Shown one piece after another: positions 24,215 through 31,223 of a stretch of DNA of 64,000 nucleotides. Made by a program: the position numbers and the translations under genes. The stretch spans positions 62,001 through 126,000 of the forward strand of contig JANNWG010000035.1 of NCBI GenBank assembly GCA_031414695.1, given 5' to 3'. The stretch comes from UKL13-2 sp031414695 (lineage in GTDB: Bacteria > Pseudomonadota > Gammaproteobacteria > Burkholderiales > Usitatibacteraceae). The notes beneath the pieces are model-generated. The model was not told the origin of the DNA. It worked only from the letters and a program-made list of their open reading frames with translations, and ran no database searches. Position 1 is the first letter of the stretch; every line of letters starts with the position of its first letter.

Positions 24215-25102
24215 ATGAAAATCTTTTTTTCCCGCTTTGTAGTGATGTTCGTCATTACGTTCAACGCTCCAGGTATCCATGCCAACGAAATAGAGCTAGC
24301 ACCCCAGAGAGGCTGCGACAACATTCATCGACGATTCAATCTATGTGCATCTATTGTTCAGCCGTTTGATTACGCTGGAGTTTGGAAAGATGAGGCAAAC
24401 ACTAAAGAGATGCTTCTCTTAAGCCAGTCGGCACAAACTAATAATCTGACCAGCCCATATGTGATTTGGCTATCATTTGATGGCTTCACTCCTCGGTGGC
24501 ATTCGTTTGGCAATACTAGCGTCGAAACATCAAATCAAAGCTATTTATTTGCAAAGTTTAGACACACTGGAAAGCACTTCAATCGCAACTCGCGAACTTA
24601 CACGTGGGGCGATAATTGGGGTATTCCAATATACCCATATCTTGTTTCATCCGTTTCAGTCAGATTTCAACAACAAAGCTTGCGGCTAACCGAAATCTCT
24701 GACCGCTCGGCTTATTTTCAGTTGAACGCAAAGCAACAGTCTCTTAATAACTTTGTGCTTGCAGTAGATGAAGATTTGTCTCGCGGTATCGCGCTATGGC
24801 TTGATGGTACTGCACTCTCCGGCGTTGTGTTTGACTACGATGATATGGGCAAGCCAACATGGTACAAGTTAAGCAGCTGTGTCGGTGAAGGCAGGCTCAC
24901 CTGTCAAATCATAATTCCCACGCCAGATGGCAAATTAGAGCCACGCAGCGAAAGTGCCACTATCGAGATGGATTCTTCGGATAGCTGGAGAGTAGAACTC
25001 CCTTTCAGGGATTACATTGGTGATCCATTTTGGATACAACAAAGACTACGCGTCGTCACACAAACGGTGAGCACGACACGCTTGATGAGACGCGTCCAAT
25101 GA
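24215..25102 (+). CDS. Secreted or periplasmic hypothetical protein
   Basis: The 295-residue protein begins with a clear Sec signal (MKIFFSRFVVMFVITFNAPG, cleavage near HANE). The mature part is rich in aromatics and beta-type sequence, with four or more Cys residues (RGCDNIHRRFNLCAS, SSCVGEGRLTCQ) that could form disulfides. I recognise no family. It starts 8 bases after the previous gene and overlaps the next by ATGA, so it is part of the element's transfer or stability operon. Confidence 0.7.
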   Translation: MKIFFSRFVVMFVITFNAPGIHANEIELAPQRGCDNIHRRFNLCASIVQPFDYAGVWKDEANTKEMLLLSQSAQTNNLTSPYVIWLSFDGFTPRWHSFGNTSVETSNQSYLFAKFRHTGKHFNRNSRTYTWGDNWGIPIYPYLVSSVSVRFQQQSLRLTEISDRSAYFQLNAKQQSLNNFVLAVDEDLSRGIALWLDGTALSGVVFDYDDMGKPTWYKLSSCVGEGRLTCQIIIPTPDGKLEPRSESATIEMDSSDSWRVELPFRDYIGDPFWIQQRLRVVTQTVSTTRLMRRVQ

Positions 25103-25392
25103 GCGACGACATCATACCGATTACCCACCGGGTTCTGTTCGTGCATGCACAAAGCCAACAAGGGCTTTGTAGTGTTGATATCCGAGGGTTTGAAAAAAAC
25201 TTTCATCTCCTGCTGAACTCGCGGTTTATGCTTGTTAAGCAAACGAATGGCGCAGCACCAAGAATTTTCAAAAGACTAGATGGGGTGCTCTCTTATGTGC
25301 GCTCACTGCCGTTGCGCTCAGACGCATCCTTGCGCCTATTGCTTGATCCGAGGCCAACCAGAAAATCCCCACTTGCTAGGAGGAAAAAATGA
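25099..25392 (+). CDS. Small hypothetical protein of the transfer operon
   Basis: The 97-residue basic protein starts MSDDIIPITHRVLFVHAQSQ. It is joined by ATGA overlaps to the genes on both sides. The C terminus is strongly basic (RPTRKSPLARRKK). No domain is recognised. The ATG at 25099 is chosen because of the coupling; the frame is open to 25030. Confidence 0.6.
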   Translation: MSDDIIPITHRVLFVHAQSQQGLCSVDIRGFEKNFHLLLNSRFMLVKQTNGAAPRIFKRLDGVLSYVRSLPLRSDASLRLLLDPRPTRKSPLARRKK

Positions 25393-26342
25393 TTGTCGCA
25401 GTGTTTCTCAAACTATTTATCTTTGGTGTGCCGAGCTATATCTGGCACTACGCTTCCCCACTAACCTTTTCCAGCGCACGTTTTTGGATTCTTGCGGGGC
25501 TGGTGCTTTATTTTTATTTGTCAACGAGACCGATTCGAAAAGCGGACAAGTACTGGGAACATCTTGGGTTTGAATCCGAACTAAAAATGTTTAGCCTTGG
25601 ACTTTTCGGAGCCGCAGGTGTGTTTTTAGCGGGAAATACGGCCTCAGTTGTGATGGGCATTCTAATAGCTATTTGCGTCGCTATTTATGTGGTTAAGAAT
25701 TGCGCTGAGATAACCAAGGCGAAAGATTACTCACCCACGACATTCTGGATCGTGGTTTTTACATGCATGTTTATCTTCGCCATACCGCTTTATGCGCTCT
25801 CTCCGCAAAGGGTGTCTGGCTGGGTAGCCGTCGCGCTACCGCACATGTTGATTTCTGGTGCGTTCATCATATTTTTGATGCAATGGCATCTTCAAACCAA
25901 TGTACGTGAAATGAGGCGCGACTCTGAAGCTATGACGCGAAACTATCTGCGAGATCAAGGTGTAGCCGGTAATCGCAAAAATGTGCTGGAACTTTGGGAA
26001 AAAGGCGGTGCTGCTTATGAACGTCGGGCGCATGAAATTTCTATTTGCGCTACAAAATTCAACGGTCGATATGACGAAGACCTGTCGCAGGCCGAACAGG
26101 ATTGGATGAATAAACATGTGACGCTGATGATGAATGCAAAACCTGCTTCAATTTTTACAACAATTGTAGGGGTCATTGCATTCATCGTAACAATGCTGGT
26201 CTACTTTCCAATCTTCGCTGTAACTCTCATGCCTTTAGTTGCGGGGGTATTTATTTGCACCGCACGCTACGGCCCAGTATCAAAGGCGGTAGGCAATATC
26301 AATGCAGAACATATACGTGGTCTCTATAAGAAGGGAATGTAA
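25389..26342 (+). CDS. Polytopic membrane protein next to the coupling ATPase
   Basis: The 317-residue protein has about six or seven hydrophobic segments in two groups (residues about 5-25, 30-45, 68-110, 120-170 and 250-295), separated by a soluble acidic loop (EMRRDSEAMTRNYLRDQGVA to EDLSQAEQDWMNKHV). AGGAGG stands just before the ATG. The next gene starts 3 bases after the stop and encodes a TrwB-like ATPase that has no membrane segment of its own. I infer that this protein may anchor the ATPase. Confidence 0.7.
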   Translation: MIVAVFLKLFIFGVPSYIWHYASPLTFSSARFWILAGLVLYFYLSTRPIRKADKYWEHLGFESELKMFSLGLFGAAGVFLAGNTASVVMGILIAICVAIYVVKNCAEITKAKDYSPTTFWIVVFTCMFIFAIPLYALSPQRVSGWVAVALPHMLISGAFIIFLMQWHLQTNVREMRRDSEAMTRNYLRDQGVAGNRKNVLELWEKGGAAYERRAHEISICATKFNGRYDEDLSQAEQDWMNKHVTLMMNAKPASIFTTIVGVIAFIVTMLVYFPIFAVTLMPLVAGVFICTARYGPVSKAVGNINAEHIRGLYKKGM

Positions 26343-26344
26343 AA

Positions 26345-27745
26345 ATGTCAGATAGCGAAGCAATTGATCGTTTGCTCGGGCGCGGCAGCGCGACAAAGCC
26401 AAGCAGCACCAGCGCGAACAAAAACATGCCATTGGCGAACCTGCGGAAGCCCTTGTATTTTGGGAGCGTGCCGATTCCCAATGACCTAGAAACCCGGCAT
26501 AACCTCGCCATTGGCACCACTGGGGCAGGCAAAACCCAAGCGTTTTACACAGGCATTCTTGACCCGATTCGCGAACGTACCGAGCCCATCCTGCTCGTCG
26601 ATCATTCGTCCGAATTTCTGCAGCGCTACTTTCGCCCCGATATTGATTTGATCTTTAATCCATTCGACCAGCGTTCAGTAAAGTGGACCGTGTTCAATGA
26701 GATTCGACGTATTTATGACTTTGATAGATTATCGCGCGCCATCATTCCTGATTTAGCAGGGGAGAACCAGGATTGGCAGCTAGGGGCTCAGCAAACGCTC
26801 AGTAGCGCCTTGGAAAGCCTTTATCGTCTCGGAGACTCATACCGTACCAATGAACGCCTAGTGCACTACCTGACCTATGCGCCAGTTCGTAATCCCGCTG
26901 ATCCGAACGACCTAAACACCCTTTCAGGGCTGCTTGCGAACACAACAAGCTCGCGGTTGTTTGAAACTGGCGCGGAGCGGCAGTGTGCCATTACGCTCGG
27001 AATCATTTCACGACATTTGAAACCGCTCACGTATGTGCCGGATGGCCCATTCAGCGTATCTGATTGGATTGGAAATTTAGAAAGTGGAATTCACGATGGC
27101 TGGCTTTTCTTGAGCTATGACGATGCGAGCTATTCGGCTATCCGCTCGATCATTTCGATCATGGTGAGTTTTGCCGTCCAAAGTGCGCTGTCTTTGTCAG
27201 AAAGTCAGACGAGACGATTCCACTTCGTACTAGATGAATTTCCAAGCCTAGATAAAATTGACGCCATCGCGGATGCACTTACTAAAATGCGTAAGCGAGG
27301 TGGTGTGGTCACAGTAGGGGTTCAGTCAACCGCCCAGCTCGAACAGAAGTATGGCAAGCTCGGTGCGCAGACGCTGTTATCCTGTTTTGGTAATCTACTG
27401 ATGTTGCGAGTTAGTGATGACGATACCGCCGAAAAGCTTTCACGACTTATTGGTGATGTGGAAGTATTTGAGACTTCCTTCAACAACTCGGAAACTTCTG
27501 GCATGGATTACAACGTCCTACTTCACCAGGACGGTGGTTACTCACCACCGTCCTCTACAGCTGGAACGAACAGGCAGAAGCAGGTAAAACGTTTGGTACT
27601 CGCCTCGGAGTTTTTTGGCTTACCTGATCGTACCGGTTATGTAAGAATCGCCGGCCGCCCGATGATCGAGCGCACCTCAGTTTCTGTTACGACTAGAGTG
27701 CCCATAACGCCGCCTAACGTCCTTGCCGACGGTGTCTTTTTATAA
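26345..27745 (+). CDS. TrwB/TraD-like coupling ATPase (T4CP) without membrane anchor
   Basis: The 466-residue protein has Walker A IGTTGAGKT at residues about 56-64, Walker B FHFVLDEFPSLDKI near 290-303 and the T4CP motif MRKRGGVVTVGVQS. Coupling proteins pass relaxase-DNA to the secretion channel. TrwB and TraD normally start with two transmembrane helices; this one starts directly with a Ser/Asn-rich leader and LYFGSVPIPNDLE. The anchor may come from the upstream membrane protein. It follows that gene by 3 bases. Confidence 0.87.
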   Translation: MSDSEAIDRLLGRGSATKPSSTSANKNMPLANLRKPLYFGSVPIPNDLETRHNLAIGTTGAGKTQAFYTGILDPIRERTEPILLVDHSSEFLQRYFRPDIDLIFNPFDQRSVKWTVFNEIRRIYDFDRLSRAIIPDLAGENQDWQLGAQQTLSSALESLYRLGDSYRTNERLVHYLTYAPVRNPADPNDLNTLSGLLANTTSSRLFETGAERQCAITLGIISRHLKPLTYVPDGPFSVSDWIGNLESGIHDGWLFLSYDDASYSAIRSIISIMVSFAVQSALSLSESQTRRFHFVLDEFPSLDKIDAIADALTKMRKRGGVVTVGVQSTAQLEQKYGKLGAQTLLSCFGNLLMLRVSDDDTAEKLSRLIGDVEVFETSFNNSETSGMDYNVLLHQDGGYSPPSSTAGTNRQKQVKRLVLASEFFGLPDRTGYVRIAGRPMIERTSVSVTTRVPITPPNVLADGVFL

Positions 27746-27785
27746 CCCTATTATTGATGTGGAATATTAATGCTGAGTAATTTCG

Positions 27786-28613
27786 ATGTCAACTGACAAG
27801 CCTAATATTTTCTTTTGTGGTGACAACCATAGCCATTTCGATCACATCGTTACGGCGGTTGAGACATACAGGCCCGACGCCATTATTTTGCTTGGCGATA
27901 TTGAGCCGCGTCAACCTTTGGAAGTCGAATTGGCGAGAATACTGTCTTTAACTAAGATTCATTTCATTATTGGCAATCACGATACCGACGACAAACAGAG
28001 TTACCATTTTCTTGTTGATTCGCCGCTGGCCAAAGGACGTATTGATGGCGAAGTCAGAACGATCTCTGGTGTGAGAGTTGCGGGCCTAGGCGGTATCTTT
28101 CGATCCAAAATTTGGGATGGCAATGATGATCGAAATGTTGCCAGCTACGCTCAGCTTCAATATGACCTAACGAGAAGATATCGACAGCTTCAGGACACTA
28201 TCAATGCGGCAGAACGTAAATTTGCGAATCAACCATCAGATAAGCTTCAGGGCTTTATTGACATTAATGTGCGCCGTCTTAAAGAGGCAAAGTCAGCGGC
28301 CGAGCCTAAGCTTCTAAAGCATGCATCAACTATCTTTCCTGACATTTACGATAGATTGAGTGCATGCAAAGCCGATGTGTTGGTGACGCACGAAGCGCCG
28401 TCGTGTCATCCACATGGATTCACTGTGATTGATATGCTTGGCCGCAGCCTAAGCGTAAAGACAGCGTTTCATGGCCATCACCACGACCAACGAAGTTACA
28501 AGGACGCTGTGCAGACAGTGGGTTTTCAAACGTATGGTGTGGGGTTTTGCGGCATTACAGATCTGTATGGCAACGTGATTGTTCTGGGAGAAACCGCTAG
28601 TAAATACAATTGA
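27786..28613 (+). CDS. Calcineurin-like metallophosphoesterase
   Basis: The 275-residue protein carries all metal motifs in order: DNH in FFCGDNHSHFD, GD in ILLGDIEP, GNHD in IIGNHDTDD, His in LVTHEAPS and GHHH in FHGHHHD. It therefore probably hydrolyses a phosphoester, substrate unknown. It sits between the coupling ATPase and a DotA/TraY-like C-terminal fragment that overlaps its end by 35 bases. It has no signal peptide, so it is cytosolic. It could have been inserted into an older transfer operon. Confidence 0.85.
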   Translation: MSTDKPNIFFCGDNHSHFDHIVTAVETYRPDAIILLGDIEPRQPLEVELARILSLTKIHFIIGNHDTDDKQSYHFLVDSPLAKGRIDGEVRTISGVRVAGLGGIFRSKIWDGNDDRNVASYAQLQYDLTRRYRQLQDTINAAERKFANQPSDKLQGFIDINVRRLKEAKSAAEPKLLKHASTIFPDIYDRLSACKADVLVTHEAPSCHPHGFTVIDMLGRSLSVKTAFHGHHHDQRSYKDAVQTVGFQTYGVGFCGITDLYGNVIVLGETASKYN

Positions 28614-29199
28614 TGTCGTCGCCCTACCCCTTTGGGGCGCGATGCATCTTACTCCAGCGCGAAACGATAGCTTTATTGGGTCAGAGACGCAGGGATACTT
28701 GCTCATATTGGCGCTATTCACGCGCCCCGTGCTATCTATGGTCGGGCTGGCGTTCAGTTTTGCTATTGCATCTCCCGTGGTGGGGCTTATAAACAAAACT
28801 TTCTTGCCGGCGATCTTGGGCAATGAGATATCAGCAGGTACGGTGTCTGCGTTTTTCATCACCATTTTTGCACTGATTTTGTACTTCTCAGTGTTAAAGG
28901 GTGTGATCACGTGGATATTCGTGCTGCCACAATCCCTACCAGATCAAGTGCTGCGCATTATTAGCGCTGGCATCGGTGATTTGGGTGAAGGTAGAGCGTT
29001 GCAGGCTGCAGAGGCTTCAGAAGGCGCTGGGCGGCTAGGTGCAGGTTCGCTAGACAACATATCGAAAGCGGGCTCTGAGCATGCCACAGGCGCTGTTAAG
29101 AAGCGCGCTATGGATGCGGAGAAGGCAAAGAAAGAAGCTGGTGAGAAATTTGATGCAGCGGTGAAAGTACAGAATACGGGGAAAGATGCGCCTAGATAA
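28579..29199 (+). pseudogene. C-terminal fragment of a DotA/TraY-like type IVB secretion protein
   Basis: The 206-codon frame starts only with a TTG inside the phosphoesterase gene. From its first residues it matches the tail region of DotA/TraY proteins: a region like NTIDVVALPLWGAMHL, GYLLILALFTRPVLSMVGLA, two more hydrophobic helices and LPDQVLRIISAGIGDLGEG, then a charged helical end. Full DotA/TraY proteins are 700-1000 residues. The N-terminal part is missing and replaced by the metallophosphoesterase gene. It is probably a relic of a lost mating-pair apparatus, although a short expressed product cannot be excluded. Confidence 0.65.
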
Positions 29200-29201
29200 C
29201 C

Positions 29202-29618
29202 TTAAATGTTTACGCCTAATATAGCTAAAGTTTTAGGAAGTCGAGCGCGCATAGCTGCAACAACTTCTTTTGCTGTGACTGATTGCTCTTCTTGAGTCTG
29301 CGGAATTGCTATCTTAATTTCTTCATTGAGCTGCATTGTAATTTTGTGTTGAATATGTGGATCAAGCTTTTCAAACGTTGTGCGTACTGCTTGTATGAAG
29401 GTTAAATCTCCAGCGTTTGCACGCAATATTCGTTTCTTGAGTTCTAGTATTTCCTCAAGATGCTTCCGTGATTTTGTGCTGTAATCGTCCGCTGCATTTC
29501 TTGCCTTGCGCTCTGCTTCTTCAGCATCCCATCTAGCGTTAGAGGCTGCTGATTCCGCACGTCTTGTTGCTGCATCTTGCATGCCGTCTGCGACGCCGTC
29601 CATGAATAATCTGGTCAT
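29202..29618 (-). CDS. Hypothetical coiled-coil-type protein
   Basis: The 138-residue protein starts MTRLFMDGVADGMQDAATRR. An AGGAG site precedes the ATG at 29618. Residues 15-65 are Ala/Arg/Glu-rich and probably a coiled coil (AESAASNARWDAEEAERKAR). I recognise no family. It is convergent with the DotA-like fragment. Confidence 0.6.
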   Translation of the reverse strand: MTRLFMDGVADGMQDAATRRAESAASNARWDAEEAERKARNAADDYSTKSRKHLEEILELKKRILRANAGDLTFIQAVRTTFEKLDPHIQHKITMQLNEEIKIAIPQTQEEQSVTAKEVVAAMRARLPKTLAILGVNI

Positions 29619-29835
29619 GTTTTTCTCCTGAATAGTTGAGTGATACATTTTTACTATCTATTAATGTAAAAGTTAACATTTTTGTGAAGTTGATGCAATA
29701 GCGTTCGTGTCGAAATGGTTATAGCAATTCATACACGGTACGATTCGTGCGTTGCTGTGAGAGGCTCTTGGGTCACAACAATTAAAGAATGGCGACGATG
29801 TTATGGTGATTACACAAAATAATAGATCTCCACAT

Positions 29836-30648
29836 TTATCGTATTTGCGAGGTGCGAATAAAAATACCATCAGGGTGACAGTCGACGATAAAGGATATTG
29901 TTTCAGTCGCATTTTTTGTCAGATAAAAGCGCAACATGGTTTTGGCAAATTCACGCGCCTTCGACGCGGGAATACTGATTGCATCTATGCCTGAAGACAT
30001 TAATAAACCATTCATCATCAACCGAGATGTTCGTGAATTACCGTCGAAAAAGAATAGATGCATTGTCCCGAATAAGAAAAAAGCGAGCGCTTTTTCAAAT
30101 GATTTTGTTAGATGACCTTGAAGCGCTTGCACGCCATTCTCAAAAACGGTATTTAGCGCAATCGCACCTGCCGATGTTGATGTTGGAGCGTATCGACCGT
30201 GTTCACCTAGGCTTACATAAGGCGTGACATTTTTTTCCTTGCCTTCGCCGCGAAAATTTCCCCACTCCAACGCTTCGTTACGCGCAATCAGGGCACGTAA
30301 CTTGGTGAATGTTGATTTGCTCAAACTAAATTCGCCCGATTTAACCAACAACAAAAGATATTTTGTGCCAGCAGCAAGGTTAAGGACTTGTTCTTGATCA
30401 GACAGCTTTTTACCGCCAACGGTGACTCCATCTAGGATTGTTTTTACTTCTGGAAAGGTGAAAGGGTTACCTTCAAGCACGCTGGCATCCCAAACAAATT
30501 CTGGCAACATTCGATAGAAGCGAAATGCGGCACGCTCAACTGTATGAACAGGCACAACGACGGGAATTGTTGAACGATCCCATCGAAATCCGAGCGTTAG
30601 AAAAAGATGTTCATCGGAGGACGTAGTTGCTAACGCATTGTTTTTCAT
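29836..30648 (-). CDS. Fic-fold protein with altered catalytic loop
   Basis: The 270-residue protein starts MKNNALATTSS, with AAAGGA before the ATG at 30648. ASVLEGNPFTFPEVK resembles the Fic N-terminal motif. The loop region reads MHLFFFDGNSRTSRLMMNG; aligned from the DGN-R end, the canonical catalytic His of HPFxxGNGR falls on Leu, with a His one position earlier. Pro of the motif is also absent and NGR is NSR. The protein may be inactive as an AMP-transferase or use another chemistry. It is the last gene of the element before attR. Confidence 0.72.
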   Translation of the reverse strand: MKNNALATTSSDEHLFLTLGFRWDRSTIPVVVPVHTVERAAFRFYRMLPEFVWDASVLEGNPFTFPEVKTILDGVTVGGKKLSDQEQVLNLAAGTKYLLLLVKSGEFSLSKSTFTKLRALIARNEALEWGNFRGEGKEKNVTPYVSLGEHGRYAPTSTSAGAIALNTVFENGVQALQGHLTKSFEKALAFFLFGTMHLFFFDGNSRTSRLMMNGLLMSSGIDAISIPASKAREFAKTMLRFYLTKNATETISFIVDCHPDGIFIRTSQIR

Positions 30649-31048
30649 ACTTTTTCCTTTCATTTATCTATTTAGCAAGTTTTGAAAGGGAAAGCCTTAC
30701 TAATCAACACACTATGCGCATTTAATAACGGAACTAAGGGCAAAGTATTGGTTATGCCTCTATGAATCACAGACCTAGCAAACAGACATTACAAAATTAA
30801 TCGACGCGTTAATATTTGATGGTGTTGAATGCATTTGTCTCCTAGCTGGGTTACGATATCGCGTAATCTAATATCCTATTTACCAATTAAAGAAGCAATT
30901 ATTCAGTTCTATATTTTAACTAAACGTAAATAAAGTAAAAGTAGCGGAAAAATAGCGCATACAGTGCAATAACTAGCAAATCGTAACAATCAAAACCAAT
31001 CATTTACAATTGAAATCAGCAGCTAATATAAAAACTTCGAATTCACTC
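30649..31048. other. Non-coding right end of the integrated element
   Basis: This AT-rich stretch has no gene. Its only recognisable content is the right arm-type repeat at 30937-30960. Confidence 0.5.
30937..30960 (+). repeat. Right arm-type repeat (candidate integrase binding site)
   Basis: Matches 8863-8886 at 21 of 24 positions, same orientation, with the same pair of TAGCG units. Confidence 0.55.
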
Positions 31049-31100
31049 CACCCGCCTTGTAAGCGGTAGGTCGTCAGTTCGATTCCGACTGTGGGCACCA
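31049..31100 (+). repeat. attR: 52-bp copy of the tRNA-Thr(TGT) 3' end
   Basis: Identical over 52 bases to 8714-8765. The sequence to its left bears no resemblance to the 5' half of a tRNA, so this is a boundary and not a gene. Confidence 0.95.
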
Positions 31101-31223
31101 ATTTTTTTAGCACCCAAGTTAGCACCTAAGTGAGCCGCTTCGTTAGGCAAAAAGGCAAATCGAACGCAAATACGCCAATGCTGTCAGACTTGGCGTTACT
31201 TCACTCACAAGTTGGCTCACCAC

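Larger units (their letters stand above)
8714..31100. mobile_element. Integrated mobilizable plasmid-like element (IME) in tRNA-Thr(TGT)
   Basis: The 22.3-kb element is bounded by exact 52-bp tRNA-derived repeats. It contains a tyrosine integrase at the left end, hipBA, an iteron origin with a TrfA-like initiator, a MobF relaxase with RHH accessory protein and probable oriT, an StbB-like ATPase and a TrwB-like coupling ATPase. I see no VirB4, VirB8, VirB9, VirB10 or pilus genes; only a C-terminal fragment of a DotA/TraY-like protein hints at a lost type IVB system. It therefore probably needs a helper for transfer. The presence of an origin and a stability-type ATPase suggests it can also exist, or once existed, as a plasmid. 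Confidence 0.92.

Noticed and set aside
31049..31100. A second tRNA-Thr gene at the right end of the element
   Set aside because: Only the 3' 52 bases are present; the acceptor 5' strand and D arm are missing, so it is attR.
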